DNA of 64,000 nucleotides from Histomonas meleagridis (GCA_020186115.1 WSYJ01000125.1:434001-498000); one strand, 5' to 3'. Counted from the first letter of the stretch, positions 21,046-31,385 are shown. Made by a program: numbers and translations. The notes: generated from the letters alone by a model not told the origin.

Positions 21046-21621
21046 TCGTTTAACGTTCTTGTGTATACGATACAATGATTCTAAACTTTACCAACATTTG
21101 CTCAGAACGGAGTGTGCCAAATTAACGGTCGCTAATTATTTTTGGTACTCAAGGATAAGATAGGTGAACAATGTTGAATGCTCGGTTTTGATTTTCGTTA
21201 TACAATTTGTTGTAAATTAAGATTTCGACATATGAGCAATTTTTTAAAAAATCTATCTTGCTAAAATTTTATAAATGTTTTGCTATTGTTATAATTTTTT
21301 ATAGGGAAAAAAAGGCAAAGCGCTCGGGAAAGAGAAAAAGTTATAAAATGTAAAAATTATAATCCATTAAAAAATCATTTTTTATTAAATTCACAACTCA
21401 TATTAAGAATCATTTTAAAATTTACATGTTGAAATGTTTAGAATAATTATAAAACTTAATAATTAAAAAATTACATGATAGAAATTTGTTACTTTTTAAT
21501 TGTTTTAACAATGGTAACATGGTTACTTTTTCATATAAATAAGTAAATATTTCTTCGTTTGTTTCAAATAGTTAAATTTTTTATCTATTAGAAGAAAATT
21601 TTATTTGTAACAAACATTTAT
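21046..21621. other. Intergenic region with TTAACGGTCG
   Basis: About 580 bp. TTAACGGTCG at 21122-21131 is 103 bases upstream of the uL15 ATG. A short GC-rich stretch near 21316-21332 (GCAAAGCGCTCGGGAAAG) contains the palindrome AGCGCT. Otherwise AT-rich, nothing coding. Confidence 0.45.
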
Positions 21622-23172
21622 TTATTTAGCAATGAAGCCATTTTGTATAGCCTTCTGTAGTCGTGCTTTTACAATATCGAACGTTTGCTTTTCCAGCATA
21701 ACATAAACAGGCGACAGCACTGAACTGTTCTGATTCACCAGTTCATTCTGAGGCACATTTGTGTACGATATAACAAATGGAGGAATCTCTATGAACTCAC
21801 CAACATTTTCTAATCGCATCAAAGAAGCAATGAACTCTTTCATGTAGTCCATCCCCATTGTTAAACACAAAAGTATAATTTCATCTTTCGTGCTTTGTGG
21901 AATTGTTTGTTGCTCATAACCAAAGAAAAATGAGAACACAGAAATTACTGTTTTTATGTTTTTTGATCCACGAAAAATAAAATTCGAATTAAGATCTAAA
22001 AATGTTCCGGTGATTTTCCATTTGGAAAATGTAGAAAAACCTAATTCTTTCGCATATGTTTTAAGAAGATATTGGCGTATGATTAATGAAAGATAATCAT
22101 AAAATGATATGTTCGTTATCCATTGTGGTACACTTTCCGATTTAGGCCATATACGATTTTGAATAAATGTACTCCCATTAGTAAATTTATAGATAAATTG
22201 TAATGAAAAAAAATTCGTATTATTGGTGTTTCCACTAAATTTAAATGAGACTGAGAAGTCAAAACTAGAAACAGGAATTTGCTTTAGTTGTCCTAGATAT
22301 ACTTTTCTGGATATAAAACCCCATTTGGGTGTTAAGCCGGTTGATGTGTTGACCGTTAGCTCGCAGCCGTTAATAACCGGTTGCTTGACGATACGTGTAA
22401 TGCACTCAATTATGTTGGTGCAATGCTGAGAAAAAACAGAATGTGAAGAAAGCTGTTTGTAGGAGCTAAGAGGGCTTTGAAATGTTTTGTGAATAAGATC
22501 GACTGCATGAACTTGAAATTTGGTACTTTGATCGGGGATCTTTAATTCTGATGAATAAAAAAAGATGACTTTATCTGTTTGAATCTTGCTGAATAAATCA
22601 ATTAAAGCTTCAGGATTACTTTTTTGGTTAACAATAAGAGACTCTATAATAAAATATGTTTCTTTTAAAGCATTTGGTAATTCATCACACGTCCAAAAAC
22701 AAAGATCTGTGATATCACCAAAAGAAACATTTACAATGTTACTTGAGTTTGTGACATATACGGGGATTTCTGCCAAATATACGATTGTAAACTTACAATT
22801 TTCAAGTGGTAACTTTTGCGATATAAGAGAATTAATGATTCTGCCAATCGAGAATTTATCAGCAGATAAATCAAATACGAGGGAAACTGTTAGATTTTTT
22901 GAAGATATATTTTGGTTATTATGAAAAATGTTAAAATTTGGTTTAGAAATATTTCTATCAAAATAACGTATAGGATTGCAAATTGGGCAAATTTCATCAG
23001 GGGATATTTTCAATGAATGACATTTTTTACATTCAATTAATTTTGAATTGTAAGAAAGAACAAGTTTACTATCAAAATCACTTAAGTTCCATGGAACTGT
23101 TATGTTGCAACCCATAACTGCATCTATTTCACCAGGGCATAGAGAAAGAGATGAGAAGGAAATGTTTTCCAT
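21622..23172 (-). CDS. Sec23/Sec24-like COPII coat protein
   Basis: 516 residues from the ATG at 23172-23170 (an in-frame GTG five codons upstream is not used). A zinc-binding module of the Sec23/24 type is visible at residues ~50-70: CKKC then CPIC (ECKKCHSL...DEICPICN). A von Willebrand-A-like trunk follows (VSLVFDLSADKFSIGRIINSL, later KVIFFYSSEL), then a beta-sandwich and helical region. COPII inner-coat proteins bind Sar1-GTP and cargo at ER exit sites. It is short against the usual 750 or more residues; the gelsolin domain is hard to see, so it may be a divergent trichomonad Sec23 paralogue. Confidence 0.65.
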   Translation of the reverse strand: MENISFSSLSLCPGEIDAVMGCNITVPWNLSDFDSKLVLSYNSKLIECKKCHSLKISPDEICPICNPIRYFDRNISKPNFNIFHNNQNISSKNLTVSLVFDLSADKFSIGRIINSLISQKLPLENCKFTIVYLAEIPVYVTNSSNIVNVSFGDITDLCFWTCDELPNALKETYFIIESLIVNQKSNPEALIDLFSKIQTDKVIFFYSSELKIPDQSTKFQVHAVDLIHKTFQSPLSSYKQLSSHSVFSQHCTNIIECITRIVKQPVINGCELTVNTSTGLTPKWGFISRKVYLGQLKQIPVSSFDFSVSFKFSGNTNNTNFFSLQFIYKFTNGSTFIQNRIWPKSESVPQWITNISFYDYLSLIIRQYLLKTYAKELGFSTFSKWKITGTFLDLNSNFIFRGSKNIKTVISVFSFFFGYEQQTIPQSTKDEIILLCLTMGMDYMKEFIASLMRLENVGEFIEIPPFVISYTNVPQNELVNQNSSVLSPVYVMLEKQTFDIVKARLQKAIQNGFIAK

Positions 23173-23411
23173 GTGATCGGAAAACACGTTTAGCTTTAAA
23201 TTTATTCTTTTTGAATCAGATTAATCGGTTAACCTCAATTAATTGAACGGTAAATTTCGCAATTTCCAGTAATTTTTGGGCTCAATCAGAAAATTTTAAC
23301 CGAGAAATTGAAGATATTTCGAGATAATTCATATGATTTTGGAGTCTTTAAGGAGAACATCATTCGTTTATTAATCGTAGAAATAAAATCAAAATTATTA
23401 ATTTAAGATGT

Positions 23412-24008
23412 TTACTCAACGTAGGTTTCAAGGAATTTGACAGCAGCAGCGCCTAATTGCTTGTTAGCAGCAGCAATGGCACGTTGCTTCTTTTCCTTTT
23501 CTGCCTTCTTAGCTTCATGTAATTCAGCAGCTTTTGCAATCCTCTTTTCTTCAAGAGCTTGGACAACATGGCCATACTTCCATCCAAATGTTGTTGAGAT
23601 CTTTCCAAGTGTTGTAACTGGGCGATCAGTACGAATTGCAACGACACGAAGAGCAGTTGGAACAACAAGTTTCTTGACACCTTCGTACTTCTCTGGGATG
23701 CCTTCGTAAACCTTAAGTCTGGCAAAGGCAGCAGCGCCACGAGCTGTCTTATAATTGACCATTCCGCGAACTGTACGAGCGAAGATTTCAGCTGGTGCAC
23801 GTTCATGGAATGGACCATGGCGTGGGTTTGAGTTGGTTGTCTTTCTTAAGAAACGTCGATATTTGTGATAATTAAAACGATGATCACCAGTTGTAACAAT
23901 ACTTTCTGCGCGAACAACAACAATTTTCCTTCCGTTGAGAAGTTGTTTGGCAATAACACCTGCTAAGCGGCCTGAAACATGGCCTTTTCCATCAATTACT
24001 ATCGACAT
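23412..24008 (-). CDS. RPL13A: 60S ribosomal protein uL13 (L13a)
   Basis: 198 residues from ATG 24008-24006 (an in-frame TTG two codons upstream is ignored). Conserved features: IDGKGHVSGRLAG at the N-terminus, then KYRRFLRKTTNSNPRHGPFH and the RTVRGM motif, followed by a helical, Lys/Ala-rich eukaryotic extension. uL13 sits on the surface of the large subunit near the exit-tunnel side. GC-richer codons than neighbours. Divergently arranged with uS4 across a ~390-bp intergenic region, so two ribosomal genes share an upstream region. Confidence 0.98.
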   Translation of the reverse strand: MSIVIDGKGHVSGRLAGVIAKQLLNGRKIVVVRAESIVTTGDHRFNYHKYRRFLRKTTNSNPRHGPFHERAPAEIFARTVRGMVNYKTARGAAAFARLKVYEGIPEKYEGVKKLVVPTALRVVAIRTDRPVTTLGKISTTFGWKYGHVVQALEEKRIAKAAELHEAKKAEKEKKQRAIAAANKQLGAAAVKFLETYVE

Positions 24009-24398
24009 CTGCAAAAAGGAAGGACCAAGCCGAAACCGTTTTGCTGGCGGTTATTTAACGGCTTCTTCTTTATGGTAATTTAAGCATAAGATACATATTA
24101 ATTTAAGCAATAAAATATAATTTGGAAACTTCTTTAGTTTGGCAAAACATTCAATCTAATTTTAAGACAGTTTAATATAATTAATTCAAAAGCAATTAAT
24201 CAGATTATTCAAAATGTAAATATAAAAAACTTAATGAAGAAACTTATAATCTTGGGCATGTGTTAAACCAATTTCAGATATTAAACTTTTATCTTCAGAG
24301 CTGAAAGTGTTTGTTTCTGGGTTCGAAGCAATTTTAACATGCTTTGTTCGAACAAACTTTACTCAAAATGTTTAACGGTTTGGCCTTTCTTTTGCTCG
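24009..24398. promoter_or_regulatory. Divergent promoter region of uL13 and uS4
   Basis: Minus strand toward uL13: AACGGTT (24034-24040), GGCTTGGTCC, CCTTTTTGCAG, ATG. Plus strand toward uS4: AACGGTTTGGCC (from 24374), CCTTTCTTTTGCTCG, ATG at 24399. The two arms are built from the same elements in the same order, so both cores probably bind the same factors. The ~300 bp between them are AT-rich with nothing coding. Confidence 0.55.
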
Positions 24399-24971
24399 AT
24401 GACAAGTCATAACTTCGGCCGTACTTTCAAGAAACCAATGCGTCCATACGAAAAGGAACGCATTCACCGTGAACTTAAGGTTGTCGGTGAATACGGTCTT
24501 AAGAACAAGCGTGAACTTTGGAGGGTTAATTATACACTTGCCAAGATCCGTAAATCTGCTCGTAATCTTCTTATGCTTCCAGAAAATGACACAAAGCGCA
24601 TCTTCGAAGGTGCTGCACTTCTTCGTCGTCTCACACGTCTCGGTGTTCTCGATGAAACAAAGCAAAAACTCGATTATGTACTTTCACTTACGCCAAATGA
24701 TCTCCTCGATCGCCGTCTTCAAACACAAGTTCACAAAGCTGCACTTGCCAAATCAATTCATCATGCACGCACACTCATCAACCATCGTCACATCGCTGTC
24801 GAAAACCAACTTGTCAACCAACCACAGTTCCTTGTTTGGAAGGAATCAGAGCGCAATATCCGCTATGCTGATAACTCTGTCATGACAACAGAAAAGGCAG
24901 GACGTAAGAGGAGAATGAGGGCCAAGGACGCAGCCAAAAAGCAAGGAAAGGGCGACGATTTCTCTGAGTAA
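24399..24971 (+). CDS. RPS9: 40S ribosomal protein uS4 (S9)
   Basis: 190 residues from ATG 24399; the frame is open 20 codons further upstream, but that stretch is promoter sequence and unlike S9. Matches eukaryotic S9: [28 protein letters not shown], the S4 RNA-binding domain ([20 protein letters not shown]), and a basic tail ([15 protein letters not shown]). uS4 binds 16S-like rRNA early in small-subunit assembly and lines the mRNA entry site. The codon use is GC-enriched like that of the other two ribosomal genes. Confidence 0.98.
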   Translation: MTSHNFGRTFKKPMRPYEKERIHRELKVVGEYGLKNKRELWRVNYTLAKIRKSARNLLMLPENDTKRIFEGAALLRRLTRLGVLDETKQKLDYVLSLTPNDLLDRRLQTQVHKAALAKSIHHARTLINHRHIAVENQLVNQPQFLVWKESERNIRYADNSVMTTEKAGRKRRMRAKDAAKKQGKGDDFSE

Positions 24972-25122
24972 AGATAAATAATTTTTTGATTGAATAAAAA
25001 TATTTTTCAAATCAAATATAATTTCACATTCGTTGGATATTTACAAACTTAGTTTAACATTTCATTAAAAGTTGTCTGGTTGTGTCAGCTTTAAAATAAT
25101 AATAAAAAAATTTTAAATTTGT

Positions 25123-25647
25123 TTACTTTTCTTCATCATTTTCAAGAGTATTAAGAATTTGCTCAGCAAGTGCTCCATGAACAGCCATTCCTTGTTTCCA
25201 TCCTTCATTATCTGCACGCTTTGGGACTAATTCTTTTTCTTCTGCAAACTTGAATAATTGATAAAGAGTATTTTCGAGTTGTAACATCGAAAGAATATTA
25301 GGGTTGCTGTTTTGCTCTGTGAAATCAACAATTACAGCAAGTATTTGGTTAAGGTATTTGCCAATAATTAACTTAGTTTGATCTTCTTCATCTTTTGTTT
25401 TGTTTGGAACGACAGCTGTGGAATCACTAAGCTTTGATAGATACTTTAAAGATGATGGCTCTATATTTTTTTGGTCGATTAAAGATGCAGAAGCAATGCA
25501 TAGATTTTGGAGTCTTTGAAGTGTTTCTTGTGATCTTGCTAATTTTTCCTTTATTCTGTTATTTTCCTCATTCATTGCATCAATTTTTGCCTTTGTTTCC
25601 ATAGCATTTTGAAGGATATTAAGGGATTGTTGGCTTGGGCGTTCCAT
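25123..25647 (-). CDS. Coiled-coil protein, hypothetical
   Basis: 174 residues, ATG at 25647-25645. Residues ~15-65 form a coiled coil (METKAKIDAMNEENNRIKEK), the rest is helical with an acidic C-terminus. No family recognised. It is divergent from the glucosidase II beta gene with ~80 bp between the two ATGs. A small complex subunit or cytoskeletal adaptor would fit, but nothing decides it. Confidence 0.6.
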   Translation of the reverse strand: MERPSQQSLNILQNAMETKAKIDAMNEENNRIKEKLARSQETLQRLQNLCIASASLIDQKNIEPSSLKYLSKLSDSTAVVPNKTKDEEDQTKLIIGKYLNQILAVIVDFTEQNSNPNILSMLQLENTLYQLFKFAEEKELVPKRADNEGWKQGMAVHGALAEQILNTLENDEEK

Positions 25648-25705
25648 TTCTTTGTTTAAGAAATAATTGAGAACGTTTGTTCGGATAAAGTTTGTGAAAT
25701 AATTT

Positions 25706-25713
25706 TCACATTA
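25706..25713 (+). promoter_or_regulatory. Initiator-like TCACATTA
   Basis: TCACATTA 17 bases upstream of the ATG at 25730 matches the trichomonad initiator pattern (TCA+1, pyrimidine, any base, T/A). Confidence 0.4.
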
Positions 25714-25729
25714 CCTGTTAAAATTTTAA

Positions 25730-26779
25730 ATGATTCTTTTACTTGCTTTTCTGGAGCATCCTCTTGGTGCTCCTCCATCAACATGGAAAAAATATAAAAA
25801 ACATATCAACATAGAAAATGGAACCTTCCTTTGTTTTGATGGCTTAAAAATAATCCCACTTTCTTCACTCAATGATAATTATTTAGACTGCTTAGATGGT
25901 TCAGATGAACCTGGAACACCTGTTGGAACCAATCCAGAATTTTATTGTATCAATGGCAAAATTGCATCAAAATACATTTCAAGATGGAGTGTTTCTGATG
26001 GCATTTGTGATTGTTGTGATGGCTCAGATGAATTTTTAAATCCTCATTCAAATTGTACAAACACATGTGGCAAATACATCGAAAAGCGAAAAAAATTAAT
26101 CAATGATATTGCTACTTGTTATAAGAAAGGAATCGCATTAAATGAAGAATATAGGTTAAATTATACAAACATCACAAAACAAAGCAATATCAAGCATTAT
26201 TTTCAACAATTTATTTTTAACATTTGTAATTCATTTGCTAACAAACTTGAAAATGATGAAATTCCTTCTCAATCGAATTCATCTTTTGTACGTATGATGA
26301 CAACAATTTGGAATTCGACATTTATGCATGCAAAAGAAAGACAATCTTTTCTAAGTTTCATTTCTTCATCACTAAGGAAGTTATGCAAACGTTTTTCCTA
26401 TGTTAATGTTAATACAAACGAAACCTCATATTTGTATTTAATGAGTTTGAAGAAAAAATATGCATTTGAAAACTACGAAGTTTCGTTCATGAGAAAGGCT
26501 AAGCAAGGAAGCACCGTAATTGGTCGTTACAGGAACGTAAGTGGCTCAACAATGTTTTTCGATAATGGGAAAAAATGTTGGGATGGAAGGAGAAGAAGTT
26601 TCACTATGGAAATGGTATGTAGCAACGAGAATAAGTTGACAAGTGTTAATGAAGCTGAGACATGTGTGTACAGAGGAACTTTTGCTACTCCGATTGTTTG
26701 TGAACAGAGCTTAATTAACGGTCTCCCAATGATTGAACTGAAGAAACTAAAAAGAATAAGAAAGGAACTGGGAATTTAA
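25730..26779 (+). CDS. PRKCSH: Glucosidase II beta subunit (PRKCSH-like)
   Basis: 349 residues, ATG at 25730. The N-terminal ~20 residues are hydrophobic and probably the ER signal. Two LDL-receptor class A-like modules follow, the first with DNYLDCLDGSDEPG, the second with DGICDCCDGSDE, as in all glucosidase II beta subunits. The middle is helical with N-glycosylation sequons. The C-terminal ~90 residues form the mannose-6-phosphate-receptor-homology (MRH) domain, with TMFFDNGKKCWDG and MVCSNENKL landmarks. The protein tethers and activates the alpha subunit that trims glucose from N-glycans in the ER. It is shorter than animal forms, and I see no C-terminal HDEL-type signal (it ends KELGI), so its retention must come from the partner. 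Confidence 0.92.
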   Translation: MILLLAFLEHPLGAPPSTWKKYKKHINIENGTFLCFDGLKIIPLSSLNDNYLDCLDGSDEPGTPVGTNPEFYCINGKIASKYISRWSVSDGICDCCDGSDEFLNPHSNCTNTCGKYIEKRKKLINDIATCYKKGIALNEEYRLNYTNITKQSNIKHYFQQFIFNICNSFANKLENDEIPSQSNSSFVRMMTTIWNSTFMHAKERQSFLSFISSSLRKLCKRFSYVNVNTNETSYLYLMSLKKKYAFENYEVSFMRKAKQGSTVIGRYRNVSGSTMFFDNGKKCWDGRRRSFTMEMVCSNENKLTSVNEAETCVYRGTFATPIVCEQSLINGLPMIELKKLKRIRKELGI

Positions 26780-27369
26780 AAAATTATAAGTAAATGTTAG
26801 TGTATTTATAAATTAGAAACTTTTTCTTCACTATTATCAAAAGAACATAATCAAAATCTAAAATCTCAGAAAATTCTCAGCAGGAAAATTTTTATGATGT
26901 TCGTTAATGATATATATTATCACCCCATTCAAAAATAAAAAAGAGTGAAATCATTTTTTAAGAAGATCCAGGTTTTTAAGAAATTTCCATCCTTTCTTCT
27001 TTGAATGACTTTGGGATTCGAATGGATTTTTTGGCATTGGTGGACAAATCCCGGAATCTTTCTCTTTTAAAACTTTTATTTCTCCAAATTTTTGTAGTTA
27101 AAACATAAATTCATTATAACCACTTGGGATAATTTGCTGATAATTATCTTTTATTTATTCGATCATAATTTTCCCCTCATATATATTTAAATATCAAATG
27201 CTTGAATTATATCATGTTCACAAAATGATTAATAAAATTCATGATAGTAAATCATTATAATCTATGATAACTCGTTTTTCCATTTATTTTTGTAATTTAT
27301 TTCAAAAACATGATAACAGCAAAAACAACAAATTGAAAGTTCACATAAATTTCATGTTTATTAAATTTC
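26780..27369. other. Intergenic region, 590 bp
   Basis: Between convergent genes. AT-rich, with a slightly GC-richer patch at about 26960-27055. No intact frame, RNA gene or repeat recognised. Confidence 0.5.
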
Positions 27370-28910
27370 TTAATTGCACTCGATATTGAATTTGTTGTCT
27401 TCCTTAAAATCATTTGCAAATGGATCATCTTCAATATGCGTCATTTTTGATATTATGTAATCATTACTTACTTCAGTTTCAATCTCACCCATTTCGACAT
27501 CTTCTGTTATATCTTTCTTATAATTTCGATGTCGTATATATATTATAACAATTAAACCTATAATCAATATTACAACAACTATACATACAACGACAATTAC
27601 AATTGTAATATTATTATTATCATTTTGATTTATATCATATTCCGATATAATTAAATAATATGGAGAATAGAATGAAATATATAATGAATATCGAACAATA
27701 GTATACATGTAAAATATGAAATCGGTATATAGATATGTATAATTTGAATTGATATTAAGTAATGTATATGTGTTTGATATAAATTGACTTAAAATATTTG
27801 TTTCGTCATAAACAAAAGAATATGTTAAAATAAATGAAAATGTATATTGCTCATTATATTTTAATGAATTGGTAAATGTATTCGAATTAGTAAATGTATT
27901 CGATTGAGTAAATGTATCCGATTGAGTAAATGTATCCGATTGAGTAAATGTATTCGAATTAGTAAATGTATTCGAATTAGTAAATGTATTCGACTGAGTA
28001 TATGTATTCGAATTAGTAAATGTATTCGATTGAGTATATGTATTTGATTGAGTAAAAGTCAGAGTGGATAAGTCCATACTAATATCACATGAATATGTAT
28101 ATCCTGTATCTAATGATGGAATTTGTATGTTTTCTTTGATTGCACATCCGTCTTTAACCACCAATAATTCGATTCCATTTGCAATTGTTTGTGGAAATAA
28201 TATCATTTTGCATTCGATACTTTTAAATACTGAATTATATTTACAGATATTTGTTATATCCCAATTATCAAGTGGAACTTCATTATAATCGACATTTACC
28301 ATACCGAAAAATGAATTATATGAACCTTTATGCTTTAAACCATTTAGAAAAAAAGAATATTCTGAAAGTGTTTGTTGCGTGATTTCAAATGAATCAAAGT
28401 GAATTGTCAAATATAAACGAGACATATTACGAGAAAGTGTTATTGTTACAGTATCCTTTTTTTCTTGATATGTACTTGATGTTCCATACATGTAATCCAA
28501 ATCTTGCATATTAATTTTACTATTTTGCTCGCTTGTATCATATCGTAAACTAACAGGATAATAACTAGTTAAATAAAAATACTCTGAAGCGAATGGGTGC
28601 ATTAAGTCCGAACTTTGGAATATACCTGTTGAAGAGAGTGTCCATTTAGAAAAAAAGAAGTAATATCTTTCGAATAAAAACTTACCATAACCTGGTCGCC
28701 AGTTTCCCATGACGTATCTAACGCAAGAAGTTTTTTACTAGTTAAAAATGATACATTATTAAATAATGTGTGGTTGAGAGATTTCGATTGAATGCAGTTA
28801 TTGCTGTTAAAATTTACCCAACTTACATCATATTGTCCGATGATGCTTTCTGTTTGTGATCTTTGATATGTTGATACCGAAAAAGCATTTGAAAATAAAA
28901 AAAATATCAT
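27370..28910 (-). pseudogene. Type I surface protein with 6-residue repeats, one frameshift
   Basis: ATG at 28910-28908 begins a hydrophobic signal (MIFFLFSNAFSVS). The first frame runs to about 28650, where an A7 run (28650-28656 on the + strand) coincides with a one-base frame change; the second frame continues to 27370. The joined protein would be ~500 residues: signal, lectin-like beta region (TSWETGDQVMVSF), a long beta-rich ectodomain, a tandem array of a 6-residue unit TFT(Q/N)S(N/D), a membrane segment (ITIVIVVVCIVVVILIIGLI) and a ~45-residue acidic cytosolic tail. It is probably a parasite surface protein; function unknown. The break may be a homopolymer sequencing error rather than true decay, since both parts remain open. 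Confidence 0.65.
27870..28066 (-). repeat. 18-bp tandem repeat encoding TFTQSN/TFTNSN units
   Basis: About eleven in-frame copies of an 18-base unit (+ strand form GTAAATGTATTCGA(A/T)TTA/TGA variants) inside the surface-protein gene. Variants differ at a few fixed positions, so copies probably spread by unequal exchange. Length variation between strains is likely. Confidence 0.85.
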
Positions 28911-29650
28911 GAAATTAATGAATTTTATGAAAAGTTCAATTTTGATAGAATTTTACAACAGAAACTGGACGATAGATTATTTCTGAAGGTTAACGATCAT
29001 TTGTCAAAAAATCAATACCTGATGAAAAAACCTGACTTCACTTTCTTCACTTTTTGAGAAAACTCAAAAAGTAGTATCGGTCTGCTTTTGCTCAGCGTTC
29101 GTCACAAAATATCAACTTAAGTTTAAAGTTTTTTGGAGATCATTCATCTATAGTTCAAACTTACAAAAGCGTAAGCATGCATTTTTTCCCATTAAACCAA
29201 CACGTTTTAAATCTTTGAATTGATCTGGATAACTATATTTATTTTACTTTTTTTAAATTTTAAACAACAGACCAATTTTGTCACTTCAAAAATAGTTTTA
29301 TTGAACTTAGTTGTTTTGTCACCAAGTAATGCAACAGATTTTGCTTATAATATGAACCTTTTTATTGTACTTAGTTTTAAATTGGCAATAAATTTTGTAA
29401 CTTTAGCTTTATTTATAAAAAGCATTTTTTTTAAATAATATTCATATATTAAAAGAAAACAAGAAAAATATATATTTTTCATTATTGTATGTTATGTTTT
29501 TCATAAATCATTTACCAAATCATATTAAATAAATTCTTCATTAACATTTGTAAGCACTTTAACATATTTATATTCTATCACACAAACATTATCATTATAT
29601 AATATACAAATAAATTCATTTACATTTTCATATATTGATTCATCACATAC
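28911..29650. other. Intergenic region with perfect hairpin
   Basis: Noncoding AT-rich DNA. ACTTTTTGAG at 29049-29058 and CTCAAAAAGT at 29063-29072 form a perfect 10-bp inverted repeat with a 4-base loop. No recognisable gene. Confidence 0.5.
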
Positions 29651-29654
29651 ATAT

Positions 29655-29919
29655 ATTGAAACCTTTCGATTTGTTTTCTTCTTTTTCAACTATTTCTGAT
29701 TTCTCTGAATTAATTTCTTCGTTATCAGAATGAAATTCTTCAATTTTGTTTGAACACGATTTCCTTAATTGTTTTTCTTCAAATTCGTCATTTTTAGATG
29801 AAAATGATACACCAAATAATGTGTGGTTGAGAGATTTGGATTTTATGAAATTGCTGTTAATATTTACAACTTACATCATAATATGATCTTTGATGATAAT
29901 GTAAAAGCATTTGAATATA
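29655..29919 (-). pseudogene. Truncated copy of the surface-protein 5' region fused to an acidic tail
   Basis: 29815-29919 resembles 28741-28900 of the neighbouring surface-protein gene (shared words include AATAATGTGTGGTTGAGAGATTT, split here by small changes, and AAAAGCATTTGAA). In frame it then leads into an acidic, charged segment (SSKNDEFEEKQLRK, then DNEEINSEKSEI) and a stop near 29655, which looks like a cytosolic tail. The ectodomain is therefore missing, consistent with an internal deletion. The signal-peptide end is interrupted by the mariner element at 29922, and similarity resumes beyond it (31197-31290). Confidence 0.55.
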
Positions 29920-29921
29920 TA

Positions 29922-31194
29922 GGGTGGCCGATAAGTAACCGGAATTTTGATGTGTGTTGAATTTCGAAAAAAGTATATAAATAAAAAATTATTGTTTATT
30001 GAATGTAGTTTCCATTATTAGCGACACAGGCTTCAAGTCGACGTATCCATTCAAAAAACAAAGATTATCAAAATCTTCACTTTTTGAGGCGAAAAATTCT
30101 TTAATGTCTTCTGTTAGATCATCTTCTGTTTCAAATTCATTTCCAGCAATAGAATTCTTCATAGTTCCGAACAGGCCAACATCGCATATAGCTAGATCGG
30201 GTGAATATGGGGGATGAGACAGAATAATGAGGCCCGAATGTCTGAGATGCTCCTTAACGGTCTTCGCCGAATGACAGGGTGCATTATCGTAGTGCACCAG
30301 GAGCTTGTGTTTCATATTTCTTGATTTCTTCATAAGTTCAGAACCTTCGATATTCATTAAAATGTTATTTATAAAATAATTGGCGTCAATTTCAACGTGT
30401 GTTGGTTTGACGTCAATTAATTGTACCCCCTTTCCATTGACAAAAATTGTAAACATCGTCTTTTTTGAAAAATGGGTTTCTTCAACCCTTTCTTCTAGAT
30501 CATCTACATCAACTACCCACTTACTTTTATATTGGTAGCGATATATGAACCATGACTCATCCCCTGTTAATGAGAATTCGAAGCCTGTTGCTTCTTTATG
30601 TTTAATAATTGGGATAAGAATCTTCGCCAATTTTACTCTGCAACTTTTTTGTTCGGGGGTTAAAAAGTGCGGAACCCATCGAAGATTCATACATTTATAT
30701 CTCAATGTTTGAGTAAGATGCCTTAATATTGTATCATGTGATACATGTTACTCAAGTGCAATTTCACGAGATGAGGAGAATGGCTCCGTTTTGAGATGAT
30801 CCTGGATTGAGACGATTAATTGTTCGTCTATCGGTCTTCCTTCCTTAGGCAGATTATTTAAATCTTTTCTGCCCATCTTTATTTCTTTAACCCAAAAATA
30901 CACTTGGGTTTTTGAGAGGGCTTCGTCCCCATATACATATTTGAGTTCCTTGACTATATCAAGAATCCTCATGTTTTTGCGTAGAAGATACATGATGACG
31001 TACCTTTGTTCCATCTGCTTATCGTACAATTTTTAACGTACAGTGACCGTTTTTCGATTTTTCTCTATGATCTAAAGGAATTAATTTATCAAACTCATAA
31101 CAATAAAAATAATTTATACAAGCTATTTATATATATATTTATTTTGTTGATAAGTATTATGTGGGGGGAAATTCCGGTTACTTATCGGCCACCT
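29922..31194 (-). mobile_element. Mariner (Tc1/mariner) DNA transposon, nearly intact
   Basis: 1,273 bp, bounded by TA target duplications (29920-29921 and 31195-31196). Terminal inverted repeats of about 25 bases: left GGGTGGCCGATAAGTAACCG..., right (reverse complement) AGGTGGCCGATAAGTAACCG..., differing only at the first base. The transposase is on the minus strand. Size and organisation match the trichomonad mariner Tvmar1 group. Confidence 0.93.
29989..31014 (-). pseudogene. Mariner transposase with one in-frame stop
   Basis: 342 codons from ATG 31014-31012. The N-terminal helix-turn-helix region (MEQRYVIMYLLRKNMRILDIV, and a GRP linker motif in PKEGRPIDEQ) is followed by the catalytic domain. 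First Asp in TGDESWFIY, second in VHYDNAPCH, third in SPDLAICD; the second and third Asp are 34 residues apart, the mariner D34D signature. The only defect seen is TAA at 30750-30748 (after EIALE); the frame is otherwise open to 29989. The element is therefore probably non-autonomous but recent. Confidence 0.92.
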
Positions 31195-31196
31195 TA

Positions 31197-31385
31197 TAAT
31201 AAAAAAATCATGAAATTGGGGATCATATTTTAAATTATAATTTACAAAACATGTGAAAAGTTCAACTTTGATAGAATTTTACATAATATGCACCAAGACG
31301 AAGTTTCCACTTTACAATATCAAGATAGCATATAATTGATTTGGCTCTATAGCTAGAGATATGAATAAAAAGTGCCGATAGAGTG
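31197..31385. other. Continuation of truncated surface-gene copy and upstream region of the Rav1-like gene
   Basis: 31205-31290 resembles the leader of the surface gene at 28905-28960 (shared TGAAAAGTTCAA and TTTGATAGAATTTTACA), i.e. the far side of the mariner insertion. The remaining bases up to 31385 are AT-rich. Confidence 0.5.

Noticed and set aside
30268..30276. CTTAACGGTC inside the mariner as another promoter motif
   Set aside because: It lies within transposase coding sequence and is not near a start codon.
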